A DNA stretch of 58,816 nucleotides from Clostridia bacterium (GCA_017513195.1 JAFXGM010000022.1:1-58816), one strand, 5' to 3'. Positions 7,139 through 15,417 are shown, counted from the first letter of the stretch. The notes: a model not told the origin generated them from the sequence alone. Numbers and translations: made by a program.

Positions 7139-8117
7139 AGTTGTGATATTCTATTGCTTGTTGTGTTTTTAAGGGATATGCTATAAGTGTATTGCAGTTT
7201 AGGTTTTCTTTGTGCATATCTACTGCGTTAATTTGGTTATTGTTATAGGTGGTGTAATAATAAATTCCACGGTCGGTGTTACAGCAAGAGCTGTATATTG
7301 TAACTGCATAATCATTTTCCCCTGCTTTAACGCAGCCCCGTGGCATTGCCACTGACTGCAGTATATGAAAGAATTGACTAACACTCTCGTTTTCTGTGTC
7401 ACGCGATACCGAATTCATTTTTACAAACGTTGCCCTTACAAACCTCGACACAGACGAAAAATCACCAGGTAAGCCCATAGCACCCATACCGCGAGAATAA
7501 GTCTTTAGTTGCAAATTATTATCTAATGCAAAGGTGTTTTGCGGCGCATCATTTGTAAGCGACATATAGTTGTTAAGATTAAATAACTGGTAATCAAAGG
7601 TTGGGTTATTTGTAAGCACACCCGCGGGATTGTCGTATACCTTTATACCTTCATTTACCGATTCAAGTGTAATAGATCGCTCTTTGTCAGATATAATCCA
7701 ATGCAGTGGTGACAGTGGCAATTCATCGCTAAAATTCTCGTTTAAAATATTTATTTGCTCAAGTAACCTTTCTGCTTCACTCACAGTCGCACATTGCCCT
7801 AAAACCCAAGGTATTAACTCAAATGGGGTTGTGTTATCTTTGCCCTCACAAAAAGGCTTGTAGTGAGCATTTTGTGGAAAATTAAGTGCGGCAATACTAA
7901 GCCCATGTTCGTTGGTCGCATCGTAATATAACGGATAACTCTCGGTAATATATGCCATACCAATCATTGCAAAATGGCTTTTCATCTTACCCACTTTGCG
8001 AAACTCAAAAATAAAATTTCGTGGTGTAATGGTGACTGTTTCATTATAAGAATATTCCAAGTCCAAATTTCTGCCAAAATAATGATCTTTTGTTTTATAG
8101 CTGATTGCTGTGCACAT
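7137..8117 (-). CDS. choloylglycine hydrolase family (bile salt hydrolase / penicillin V acylase-like) enzyme
   Basis: 326 residues, standard for the family. These are N-terminal-nucleophile hydrolases: Met1 is removed and Cys2 attacks the amide. Cys2, Arg16 and Asp19 in FGRNLD, Asn79, Asn170-171 in VLTNNP and Arg225 in SSVSRFVR match the catalytic set of bile salt hydrolases, so the enzyme should be active. No signal peptide is seen, consistent with the cytoplasmic location of most Gram-positive members. TAGGAG precedes the ATG by seven bases. Substrates of the family include conjugated bile acids, penicillin V and acyl-homoserine lactones; the sequence alone does not separate them. It has its own terminator and is monocistronic. 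Confidence 0.9.
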   Translation of the reverse strand: MCTAISYKTKDHYFGRNLDLEYSYNETVTITPRNFIFEFRKVGKMKSHFAMIGMAYITESYPLYYDATNEHGLSIAALNFPQNAHYKPFCEGKDNTTPFELIPWVLGQCATVSEAERLLEQINILNENFSDELPLSPLHWIISDKERSITLESVNEGIKVYDNPAGVLTNNPTFDYQLFNLNNYMSLTNDAPQNTFALDNNLQLKTYSRGMGAMGLPGDFSSVSRFVRATFVKMNSVSRDTENESVSQFFHILQSVAMPRGCVKAGENDYAVTIYSSCCNTDRGIYYYTTYNNNQINAVDMHKENLNCNTLIAYPLKTQQAIEYHN

Positions 8118-8181
8118 ACAATTACTCCTAAAATTTTATATATTATTATTTTAGCATTGTTTACTTAATAAATGCAAAAAA

Positions 8182-8213
8182 GCGATAGGTTTTTACGCCT
8201 ACCGCCTTCTTTT
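8182..8213 (-). terminator. probable terminator after the sigma-factor pair
   Basis: Stem GCGGTAGG/CCTATCGC on the minus strand (8182-8205, one wobble), flanked on both sides by T/A runs. Confidence 0.6.
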
Positions 8214-8711
8214 TTAGTCTTGTTCTTTAATTAAAATTACATACTCAGTATATTCACCGTCTTTTAGCTCAACCATCAAAACATTTGGGTCTTCTTTGAC
8301 ATTATACAATCCGCCTACACCATCTTTTAAATGGAACGTGCCCTCAAAATCGTATGCTTCACCTAAGTGTTTATCGGGTGTGTAGGCTTTGGTGCTTGTG
8401 CTGCATTGCACGTAATTAGCACCACCGTACTTAATCATTCCAATAAATTCACGATCTTCGCTTGATTGGTTGTTTGTTTGAGGTTGTGCGTAATTATTTT
8501 CGTCAATTACGGTTGAGTTTTCCGACTTTACTGATGGTGTTTTGTCAAAAAAATCACCCTGCCACAAGCCTATTCCTAAAATTGCCATAAGGCAAAAACA
8601 ACAAATTGGTAATATTACTTTTTTCATATTTTTTCTCCTGCTTCTTTGGTTATTTTCGTGTTCCCCAATTCTACGGAGAACGTCATTTGCCATTTCGTTA
8701 TAGTTCTTCAT
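8214..8711 (-). CDS. membrane-anchored partner of the ECF sigma factor (candidate anti-sigma)
   Basis: 165 residues from the ATG at 8711, chosen because GGAGGG lies eight bases upstream; longer forms would run into the sigma gene. A short basic cytoplasmic segment (MANDVLRRIGEHENNQRSRRK) is followed by one transmembrane helix (about 30-48). An extracellular domain of about 110 residues follows, with a Ser/Asn-rich linker. It overlaps the end of the sigma gene by 14 bases, so translation is coupled. Position and topology are those of an anti-sigma factor, but no zinc-binding HxxxCxxC motif is present. The assignment is from context. Confidence 0.65.
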   Translation of the reverse strand: MKNYNEMANDVLRRIGEHENNQRSRRKNMKKVILPICCFCLMAILGIGLWQGDFFDKTPSVKSENSTVIDENNYAQPQTNNQSSEDREFIGMIKYGGANYVQCSTSTKAYTPDKHLGEAYDFEGTFHLKDGVGGLYNVKEDPNVLMVELKDGEYTEYVILIKEQD

Positions 8712-9258
8712 AAACGAAGCCCTCCAATTCAAGTTGTGATTTAAGTGCTTTTCGAGCGCGATACACAAGTGTTTCTACATTATGCACGCTTTTTTTCATT
8801 ACAACTGCTGCCTGCTTTGTGCTAAAATCTTCAAAATAAACAAGCCACAATACCTGCCTATATTCTGATTTTAGTTTTGCGAGTGCACGATGCAGAGTAA
8901 TTTTTCTTTCTTCTTTAATGTAGGCTTTTTCAAGATTTTGTTCATCGCTAAAAAGCTCAGGACAATCATCTATTGAGATATTACTGCGTTTAGAATTTCG
9001 CCTTAAATAATCAATTGCCACATTCCGTCCGATTGTGTAAAGCCAGGTTTTAAAAGAGCCTTTTCCCTTATCCTTTGGTTTCTTTAAACCGAGAAGCACA
9101 AAGGTATCTTCGGCAAGTTCTTCGGCGGTATGTATATTGCCTACGAAGCTGTTAAGATAAAGAATAAGACCGTCTTTGTAATCCCTTATGATTTCTACTA
9201 GGCCGCCTTCATCACCATCTTCGCGGAAACGGCGGTAGCTACTTGCACCGTTGTCCAT
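8698..9258 (-). CDS. ECF-type RNA polymerase sigma factor
   Basis: 186 residues. Region 2 (about 20-90) contains AEELAEDTFVLLGL and FKTWLYTIGRNVAIDYLRR, the core-binding and -10-reading helices. Region 4 (about 125-178) has LPxxYR-like LKSEYRQVLWLVYFEDFSTKQAAVVMKKS followed by VETLVYRARKAL, the -35-reading HTH. No region 3 is present, as in other ECF factors. AAAGGAG is nine bases upstream of the ATG. The downstream overlapping gene encodes its likely membrane-bound regulator. The signal and regulon are unknown. No clear sigma-A promoter was found in 9259-9350, so the gene may be transcribed by its own product. Confidence 0.9.
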   Translation of the reverse strand: MDNGASSYRRFREDGDEGGLVEIIRDYKDGLILYLNSFVGNIHTAEELAEDTFVLLGLKKPKDKGKGSFKTWLYTIGRNVAIDYLRRNSKRSNISIDDCPELFSDEQNLEKAYIKEERKITLHRALAKLKSEYRQVLWLVYFEDFSTKQAAVVMKKSVHNVETLVYRARKALKSQLELEGFVYEEL

Positions 9259-9350
9259 TCGCTTCTCCTTTCCGAAAGGTGCTTGCTTTGCCCTTTCACT
9301 TATTACACGAAATTAATCTACAAAACCTCACAGCGTTTTTTAAAAATAAT

Positions 9351-9382
9351 AAAACAGCCCATGAAAAATCATAGGCTGTTTT
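9351..9382 (-). terminator. terminator after the two-lipoprotein operon
   Basis: The imperfect inverted repeat AAAACAGCC...GGCTGTTTT has a TGA/TCA inner pair and an A4 loop. It lies just after the stop codon at 9386. Confidence 0.8.
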
Positions 9383-9385
9383 AGA

Positions 9386-9832
9386 TTAAGAGATTTTAAA
9401 GGTGTTTGAAACAACGTTTTCAATTACAATACGATATTCGCCTTTTTCTAAAGGTAAGTAAAAGTATTTATCAAGATTGATTTCCCTCGTTTCAGAGTCT
9501 TTGGGTGGTAGCTGCTGCGCCATCTCCGTCCAAAAATGATCAACCTTTTCGCCAACAAATTTCCATTTACCATCTACTAATTTATGCAGTGCAAAACATT
9601 CGTCAGAAGAGTTGATCCAACCGTCTTGCTCGCCAATGTTCGTTATAGTGTATCGTATTACCATATCGTCGGCAGAATATTCCTGCTTTTCGGTAACACA
9701 TTCTAAATCCGGCACAGAGGTAATTTCACGCTCGATATCATAAAGCTTGTTGGTATTCTCGGAACACGCCAATACAAAAAGAATAGCCAAAGCCAATAGC
9801 GCTATAACAAGTGTGTATAGTTTCCTTTTCAT
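9386..9832 (-). CDS. putative lipoprotein with an Ig-like domain
   Basis: 148 residues. The signal peptide ends in LFVLAC (lipobox, Cys at about 23). The rest is a predicted beta-sandwich: SADDMVIRYTITNIGEQDGWINSSDECFALHKLVDGKWKFV, then a PPKDSETREINLDKYFYLPLEKGEYRIV segment. This resembles the bacterial Ig-like domain also seen outside BlaR/Big_14-type proteins. It probably sits on the outer face of the membrane. The function is not known. It is the second gene after another lipoprotein, 13 bases upstream. Confidence 0.7.
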   Translation of the reverse strand: MKRKLYTLVIALLALAILFVLACSENTNKLYDIEREITSVPDLECVTEKQEYSADDMVIRYTITNIGEQDGWINSSDECFALHKLVDGKWKFVGEKVDHFWTEMAQQLPPKDSETREINLDKYFYLPLEKGEYRIVIENVVSNTFKIS

Positions 9833-9845
9833 AAACTATCTCCTA

Positions 9846-10295
9846 TCAAACCTTATCTTTTGCCCATATGATTATCTCTTTTAGCTTATCGATTTGCTCT
9901 TCGGTAAGGTCTGCCTGACCTTTATCACAACGGGCATATCCTTCGGTAAGATTTATGCCGTAGCCCGTACCAAACTCGGTATCTACCGTATATTCAGGTA
10001 GGCATTTGCAAAGCTTGTTTTTATCATAATCAAGATTTACAAGAATATCGGTCATTGTAACCGACTCGCCACCCCAAAACTCATAGCTATTATTTTCATC
10101 AAAATATATAGTTGTTATGGTGTTACCACAATAACCGGAAATAGGTTCTGAAACTGTTTGCTCTTTTGCAGCAATTTGGTGCGTATGCTCACTTGTTGAT
10201 GACTGCAAACCACTATCGATTGATTCACACGCGCAAAGTAAAAGTATTAGCAAAATGGAAATAAACGTAATAAATATTCTTTTCATTACATACAC
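9846..10295 (-). CDS. putative lipoprotein, unknown function
   Basis: 149 residues. Signal peptide followed by LLLCAC (two Cys; the lipobox Cys is near residue 23). A His/Ser/Thr-rich linker precedes a domain starting PISGYCGNTITTIYFDENNSYEFWGGESVTMTDIL. I do not recognise a named family. AAAGGA precedes the ATG at 10295 by five bases; a second in-frame ATG three codons later is also possible. It is first of a two-gene group with the Ig-like lipoprotein. Confidence 0.65.
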   Translation of the reverse strand: MYVMKRIFITFISILLILLLCACESIDSGLQSSTSEHTHQIAAKEQTVSEPISGYCGNTITTIYFDENNSYEFWGGESVTMTDILVNLDYDKNKLCKCLPEYTVDTEFGTGYGINLTEGYARCDKGQADLTEEQIDKLKEIIIWAKDKV

Positions 10296-10349
10296 GTCCT
10301 TTCACTTATAATACTTTTAAAGTGATAAAAAGGTTGCGGTTATAATTTA

Positions 10350-12491
10350 TTATTTGAATTTTATCATTTGTACGCTGTTGCTCTTAATTTCAAGCTGGCA
10401 AACTGCCGCGTCAAGCATACCGATTATATTACCATTTTCGTCTATTAAATCGGCACCATTGGTGTTTGTGAGGTCAATGGTGACTTTTTCAGCCGTGTTG
10501 CAATAGTTTGCCATAAACTGTGCGCGTGTGCCGTCGCTTGATTCCCAAGCGGTAGTAAGCACCTTTTGATATTCGGTATAACGCTCTTGATTTGTTTTAT
10601 ACATAAGCACGGTATCGCTTACAACCTTACATGGCTTTATCATACTGCCAAACGTAAGATATTTTTTACCAACACCGCGTTTATAGGCCGTAGCCAATTT
10701 TATAAAGTTTAATACAGCTTTTCTATCAGGCAAATACGAGAAATCTCGCTCGCCCCAAGCCCACGCAATTTGACCATCCTGATTTATAACAAGAGTCATA
10801 AAATCGCCCGCTAGGAACGAGTGCGCTGCGCGTAGCAAATAGCTATCGGGTGAACGCTTAATATCAAAGATGTCAAGCGAACATACCGAGTTGCCCGAAA
10901 AGTTTTGCAAATACTTATGATAAATGTAGCCATAAAGCGGTATAAATTTACCCACGTAACCATTTAGGTTAAAACGATTATCGCTAAGGTTCATATATGG
11001 TAAATAGCTTTCAGCCGCAGCAGATTCGCAGCCTAGTAATACCTTTTCGCCAACAATGCCCTTTAACTTCTTTAAAAAGTCGGTCATATGATCTACCATC
11101 CACTTGCCCGGTACGGCGGGATGACCGTGTTTATCACTAAAGCAAAAATATGGTGTACCACCATGATTTTGGTCAAGAATTTGAATGTAATCAAGACCGC
11201 AAGATGCCATTTTGCGCGCCTCTTCCAAAAGCACGTTTTTGGTAAAATCTTGTGATATACACATATCGTAGCTCTTGCGTTGTGCTTGGCAGGTCTTAGA
11301 AATAAGTTCGCCCGTAGGTGACGCACACATATACTGCGATAGGTTGTTTTCATCAAACTCTTTTTGCATATTAAAGTCGTTTATATTGCTTTGCAAAGTA
11401 TAGCTAATACCGCTACAATAAACGCCCAATATATAATCTCTTTTATGTAGCTCTTTACCAAAATCGGCAAGCATTTCGGCCCCACCAACAGGCGGCCATA
11501 CGTAAGGTGGCGCCCAAGGAGCTGTTCCCTCCCAGTGCATAAGCACCGACATAATGCGGCTGCCGGTTGCCTCGCCTATTTCTTCAAGATAAGGCAGAGC
11601 ATTGTTGTATGGAAAAAGTCTATTAGGTCCCGATGGGTCGGTATCGTGAATGCCCTGTACGGGGTATGTTACAACAAGCGGCGAATCGCTGTACCACTCG
11701 GGTAGGGTTTTATTTTCTTCTATAGCAGTTAAATTTTCCGGCAAATTTGCCTCAAACCAAGTTCTGTAAAGCTCGGCAGCGTCATGCCAGTCGCCCTTAA
11801 AGAAATCTATTACCAAATTAAATGGCAAATTGTAATCTGCCACATCGGCATTTATTCCGGGGTATAGTCTAAACTGCATTTTAATTGCATCGTCAAGAGG
11901 ACCAATATCAATACCCTTTATACTGCGCTCGCTGTCCTCGGCCGCCATATAGATGCCTGCGGCATCGTCATAATAAGACAAAAACTGACTTTGAATAACA
12001 GCCGGAAACATACTGTAAAGTCCCTCGCTGGGGTAGTTCATTGGTCGGTATTTATAAGGATAAAACTGCTCTTTTAAAGATATATCTTCAAGTAGCAAAC
12101 CCTCGTTTACATCTACAACAATCTTACCACTGCCACCACGGGCTACAAGGTCGTTTGGTATTGCGTACTGGCAAAAATCAACCCATTCGACATACATACC
12201 GGTATGATTTTCGAAAGAGAAATTTGCCTCAATCCTATTACCAAAAACTAACGATGCACTAACAACCAAATCATCAAAATCGTATTTGATTGTAATGGTG
12301 TCATCAGCTTTGCAAATATCTATGCTTTTCGCATCGTCCGAATTTAAAATTTCGGTTTTTTCACCGCTGCGAAGCTGTAAATTTAAAAGCGGTAATCTTG
12401 TTTTTAAAAACTGCTTACCACCACTAATAAGTGATACAATAGCTCCCTTGTCATCAAGTTGAACTGTGTATTTTTGGTTTTCAAATATCAT
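10350..12491 (-). CDS. DUF6259-type glycoside-hydrolase-like protein
   Basis: 713 residues from the ATG at 12491, preceded by GAGGGGGA at six bases. No signal peptide, so probably cytoplasmic. An N-terminal beta-sandwich (about 1-230) is followed by a TIM-barrel region (about 240-590) with SVLMHWEGTAPWAPPYVWPP, GLDYIQILDQNHGG and VLLGCESAAAE. The Asp of ILDQN and the Glu of GCES are plausible catalytic acids. A small beta domain ends the protein. This layout matches DUF6259, a clan of presumed glycosidases without a described activity. It stands alone with its own promoter and is not next to a transporter. Substrate unknown. Confidence 0.7.
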   Translation of the reverse strand: MIFENQKYTVQLDDKGAIVSLISGGKQFLKTRLPLLNLQLRSGEKTEILNSDDAKSIDICKADDTITIKYDFDDLVVSASLVFGNRIEANFSFENHTGMYVEWVDFCQYAIPNDLVARGGSGKIVVDVNEGLLLEDISLKEQFYPYKYRPMNYPSEGLYSMFPAVIQSQFLSYYDDAAGIYMAAEDSERSIKGIDIGPLDDAIKMQFRLYPGINADVADYNLPFNLVIDFFKGDWHDAAELYRTWFEANLPENLTAIEENKTLPEWYSDSPLVVTYPVQGIHDTDPSGPNRLFPYNNALPYLEEIGEATGSRIMSVLMHWEGTAPWAPPYVWPPVGGAEMLADFGKELHKRDYILGVYCSGISYTLQSNINDFNMQKEFDENNLSQYMCASPTGELISKTCQAQRKSYDMCISQDFTKNVLLEEARKMASCGLDYIQILDQNHGGTPYFCFSDKHGHPAVPGKWMVDHMTDFLKKLKGIVGEKVLLGCESAAAESYLPYMNLSDNRFNLNGYVGKFIPLYGYIYHKYLQNFSGNSVCSLDIFDIKRSPDSYLLRAAHSFLAGDFMTLVINQDGQIAWAWGERDFSYLPDRKAVLNFIKLATAYKRGVGKKYLTFGSMIKPCKVVSDTVLMYKTNQERYTEYQKVLTTAWESSDGTRAQFMANYCNTAEKVTIDLTNTNGADLIDENGNIIGMLDAAVCQLEIKSNSVQMIKFK

Positions 12492-12520
12492 AGGACGTCC
12501 CCCTCGTTTTGAGTGTTTAT

Positions 12521-12550
12521 AGTATATCATGTATTACTGTCTTGTTTCAA
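12521..12550 (-). promoter_or_regulatory. candidate promoter of the DUF6259 gene
   Basis: On the minus strand TTGAAA (12545-12550), 18 bases, TATACT (12521-12526), 30 bases before the chosen start codon. Confidence 0.55.
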
Positions 12551-12579
12551 TAAAAAATAGAGATATAAATTTATTTATA

Positions 12580-13044
12580 TTAAAGTATCATTTCCATACC
12601 GATTTTTTGAGGTTTAAGCCCCATTGACTCGTAAAAGCGCAGTGCCGACGGGTTGCAGCTCCAGACATTTAGTGTTAGGTTGTAACAACCATTTTCTTTT
12701 GCAAGCTTTACTGCCGCTTGGTAAAGCTGTTTGCCAATGTGCTTTCCTCGTAGATTTTCGTCAACACACAAATCATCTATATAAAGCGTTTTTATATCGG
12801 TTAAAACCGAATTGTCCTCGTGCTGTTGAAAAACACAAAAACAATAGCCCATAACGCTGTCGTTTTCATCAACCGCTACGAGTATAGGGCGCTCTTTGTC
12901 AGCTAGTAGCACCTTTAAATCCTTTGACGAATATTTTGTACCTATTTTAAAAATATCGGGTCTGCCACGGTGATGCACCAAACAAACCTGTGACAATAAA
13001 TCTAGCATTTTGGGTATATCTTTTTCTACTGCAAGTCTTATCAT
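12580..13044 (-). CDS. GNAT-family N-acetyltransferase
   Basis: 154 residues covering a full GNAT fold. LYIDDLCVDENLRGKHIGKQLYQAAVKLAKENGC (about 88-121) holds the RGKHIG acetyl-CoA pyrophosphate loop. NVWSCNPSALRFYESMGLKPQ carries the Asn and Tyr that usually contact CoA. The acceptor is not predictable. It is a single gene between the DUF6259 gene and a divergent zinc-ribbon gene. Confidence 0.85.
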   Translation of the reverse strand: MIRLAVEKDIPKMLDLLSQVCLVHHRGRPDIFKIGTKYSSKDLKVLLADKERPILVAVDENDSVMGYCFCVFQQHEDNSVLTDIKTLYIDDLCVDENLRGKHIGKQLYQAAVKLAKENGCYNLTLNVWSCNPSALRFYESMGLKPQKIGMEMIL

Positions 13045-13132
13045 ACCTATTCTCCGTTATTAAGTAAAATGAATTATGTTAATTATAGCACAAAATAACG
13101 TGATTGCAAATATAAAGCTATTAAAAATTTCA

Positions 13133-13149
13133 TGTAGACTACGTCTACA
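13133..13149. promoter_or_regulatory. operator-like palindrome
   Basis: TGTAGAC (13133-13139) and GTCTACA (13143-13149), separated by TAC, lie in the spacer between the divergent GNAT and zinc-ribbon genes, about 70 bases upstream of the promoter at 13215. A regulator site is likely; the ligand is unknown. Confidence 0.5.
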
Positions 13150-13214
13150 ATGTAGTTTTATATTATTGCCGAAGTTACACCGAATTTTTCAATTTTACAC
13201 TTTAGACTTTCAAC

Positions 13215-13243
13215 TTGCAAAAAAGATCAAAATGTTGTATTAT
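13215..13243 (+). promoter_or_regulatory. promoter of the zinc-ribbon/DUF3862 gene
   Basis: TTGCAA (13215-13220), 17 bases, TATTAT (13238-13243), 28 bases before the ATG. Confidence 0.7.
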
Positions 13244-13270
13244 GAGCATATGATTTTTTGAGGTGATAAA

Positions 13271-13732
13271 ATGGTAAAAATGATAAAATGTAAAAATTGC
13301 GGCAAAGTTTATCCTATTAATCTTTCAAATTGTCCTGAATGTTTTGCCAAAAATAAGCAGTTATCTATTAATGTAGTTGTAGGCATTTTTCTAGCTATTT
13401 TTGTATTTGTTTTTATAATGGTCATGGTCAATATTACATTTAACAATAACCCTAATGAATATATTAAGGACACACCAGCAGATATAATATCTTCAGAAGG
13501 TTCCATTTCTTTGCAAGAATTTTATAAAATAGAGATTGGCATGACTTATGAAGAAGTATGTAATATTGTTGGTGGCGAAGGAACGCTTAACACAAGTGTA
13601 GATTTAGAAATGGGAGATGAATATAAAACCGAAATGTATTCTTGGACTGGTGACGGTACAATTGGAGCAAATGCTAGCATAACATTCCAAGGCGGCAAGG
13701 TCATTTCTAAGGCACAATTTGGATTAAAATAA
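13271..13732 (+). CDS. membrane protein with N-terminal zinc ribbon and C-terminal DUF3862-like domain
   Basis: 153 residues. CKNC...CPEC (about 7-24) forms a zinc ribbon, followed by one transmembrane helix (about 35-57). The C-terminal half (SLQEFYKIEIGMTYEEVCNIVGGEG, then YSWTGDGTIGANASITFQGGKV) is the DUF3862/BLIP-like fold: a helix pair then a small sheet that ends with 'F.GGKV'. GAGGTG lies seven bases before the ATG. Such proteins are common in Clostridia and may sense or bind envelope partners; no function is established. It has its own promoter and terminator. Confidence 0.75.
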   Translation: MVKMIKCKNCGKVYPINLSNCPECFAKNKQLSINVVVGIFLAIFVFVFIMVMVNITFNNNPNEYIKDTPADIISSEGSISLQEFYKIEIGMTYEEVCNIVGGEGTLNTSVDLEMGDEYKTEMYSWTGDGTIGANASITFQGGKVISKAQFGLK

Positions 13733-13736
13733 GAAA

Positions 13737-13765
13737 AAGACGGCGAGTAATCGCCGTCTTTCGTT
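13737..13765 (+). terminator. terminator of the zinc-ribbon gene
   Basis: Stem AAGACGGCGA (13737-13746) with TCGCCGTCTT (13751-13760), then a T-rich run. Confidence 0.85.
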
Positions 13766-13801
13766 TTGTTAGGGTTTGTTTACAAATCAACCACGTTTTT
13801 C

Positions 13802-13824
13802 GGGCAATTCGTGAATTGCCCCTA
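13802..13824. repeat. REP-like short inverted repeat
   Basis: GGGCAATTC (13802-13810), GT, GAATTGCCC (13813-13821), followed by CTA. From memory, the form 'TAGGGGCAATTCACGAATTGCCC' is a frequent interspersed repeat in clostridial genomes. The stop codon of the deacetylase gene (13822-13824) lies in its conserved edge. Confidence 0.6.
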
Positions 13825-14574
13825 CGATATTTTGCACTGTGTTCCATCGTGCTTGATTTCATAATCTTTTTTATAAATCAAATCACTTATAAACACAAAC
13901 TCGTACCCTTCGTCTTTAAGGCATTTTAGAATGTTCGGTAATGCGGCGGGTGTATGGTCGGCGTCGTTGTGGAATAGCACAATACTACCGTTTTTTACCT
14001 TGCTTGTAACTCGTTTGAAAATACTGTCGGGTGTGGCATTATCTTTCCAGTCAAGAGAGTCACAATCCCACTGAATTGTGTACATATCGACGCTTTCTAC
14101 AGTTTCTACAACGCGGTTATCGTAGTCGCCGTACGGTGGGCGGAAAAGCGTTGGTTTTTTGCCCGTTACATTTTCTATCTTTTTATTACAAGACTCAAGT
14201 TCGTCAATCATTTGCTCGGTTGAAAGTCCCGTCATATACGGGTGCGTGTTAGAGTGGTTTTGCACCTGATGACCTGCGTCAGAGAGCTGCTTTACCGATT
14301 CGGGATATTTATCTACCCAAGCGCCTACAACAAAAAAGGTGGCCGGCACGTCATACTCTTTTAAAATTTTAATAAGCTGCTCGGTATCATCGTTTCCCCA
14401 AGCCGCGTCAAAGCTGATAGCCACCTGTTTTTTGTCGGTTTCCACACAGTAAATCGGTAGTTTTCGCTCGTTGTTTGCAAAGGTGGCAACCGAGCCCACA
14501 GCCGCAATCACAACCGCCAACAGTGCACTAACGCACCACATAATTTGCTTTTTTGTAATAATAAAATATCTCAT
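13822..14574 (-). CDS. polysaccharide deacetylase, PdaB-like (carbohydrate esterase family 4)
   Basis: 250 residues. An N-terminal signal anchor (about 10-32) places the enzyme outside the membrane. NodB-domain motifs in order: SFDAAWGNDDT (motif 1, with the DxAWG form of the PdaB group instead of TFDDG), HSNTHP (zinc-binding His pair), RPPYGDYD (motif 3), DWKD (motif 4) and IVLFHND (motif 5). PdaB is made in sporulating Bacillus and Clostridium and acts on spore peptidoglycan, though its activity is poorly defined. Its presence suggests a spore former. No terminator beyond the REP-like repeat is seen at the 3' end. Confidence 0.85.
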   Translation of the reverse strand: MRYFIITKKQIMWCVSALLAVVIAAVGSVATFANNERKLPIYCVETDKKQVAISFDAAWGNDDTEQLIKILKEYDVPATFFVVGAWVDKYPESVKQLSDAGHQVQNHSNTHPYMTGLSTEQMIDELESCNKKIENVTGKKPTLFRPPYGDYDNRVVETVESVDMYTIQWDCDSLDWKDNATPDSIFKRVTSKVKNGSIVLFHNDADHTPAALPNILKCLKDEGYEFVFISDLIYKKDYEIKHDGTQCKIS

Positions 14575-14631
14575 AAAATTTCAACCCTTTCATCCCTATA
14601 AATGTTATGATAATGGGCTTGTATAATATGA

Positions 14632-14665
14632 AAAAATGCTAACCAAAATTTTGGTTAGCATTTTT
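14632..14665 (-). terminator. terminator of the nrdR-gltX-glnS-nif3 operon
   Basis: A perfect 34-bp palindrome (17-base arms, core GCTAACC/GGTTAGC) with A/T runs at both ends, just after the nif3 stop codon. Confidence 0.9.
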
Positions 14666-14667
14666 GT

Positions 14668-15417
14668 TTATATGGATTTTATTTTGTCATTATTAAATTC
14701 GCTAAATTCTATGCCACTAAATGCAACTTTTAGTTCGTTGCAAAGCGGTTTTACAATAATGTTTTCGCTTGTATAATGCCCTGCGTCAAATACGGTGACG
14801 CCACTGTTTACAGCATCAATAAACACGTTATGCTTAATATCGGCAGAGATTAGCGCGTCATAGCCACCAGCTATAACGTCACCAAGGTAATTTCCGCCCG
14901 AGCCCGAGCACACAAGAACACGGTGTATCTTGCGACCGGAATCGGCATATTTTACCGCACCGCCAAGGCTGGCTTTTATATGCTGTGCCAATTTATCGGC
15001 ACTAGTAATACTGCTTTCGGCTTCACGAATTAAAAAGCCGTCATGGGCAATAAATTCTTTAACATTTGTAAGACCAATCGCCTCACAAAGTCGCTCGGTA
15101 ACGCCGCAACAGGCAATATCAAGATTTGTATGCATTGATATTACCGAAATATCGCTCTTTACAAGCTCGTAAACAACGCCGCCTGCAAGTATGCTTTTAA
15201 GCCCCGAAAAAATTACAGGATGGTGCGTTATAATAAGCTCGGCACCAATACTTTTAGCGTAGTTTACTGCATTTATATCACAGTCAAGGCATACCACCGC
15301 TTTGTTTACCGTGACATTGCCGTCACCTACCAAAAGTCCGACGTTGTCAAAGTCACACGCGGTATCAAGCGGGTATTTTTCTTTTAAATATTCTAAAACG
15401 TTATTTACTGTCATCAT
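14668..15417 (-). CDS. Nif3-like dinuclear metal-centre protein
   Basis: 249 residues, short form of the family (no inserted PII-like domain). Metal-binding motifs are ITHHPVIFSG (about 60-69) and DAGHYTSEN near the C-terminus, plus DFDNVGLLVGD at about 22-32. Members form toroidal hexamers; the reaction is unsettled, and the old name GTP cyclohydrolase I type 2 is not generally supported. Its ATG overlaps the glnS stop codon (ATGA at 15414-15417), so translation is coupled. Last gene of the operon. Confidence 0.9.
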   Translation of the reverse strand: MMTVNNVLEYLKEKYPLDTACDFDNVGLLVGDGNVTVNKAVVCLDCDINAVNYAKSIGAELIITHHPVIFSGLKSILAGGVVYELVKSDISVISMHTNLDIACCGVTERLCEAIGLTNVKEFIAHDGFLIREAESSITSADKLAQHIKASLGGAVKYADSGRKIHRVLVCSGSGGNYLGDVIAGGYDALISADIKHNVFIDAVNSGVTVFDAGHYTSENIIVKPLCNELKVAFSGIEFSEFNNDKIKSI

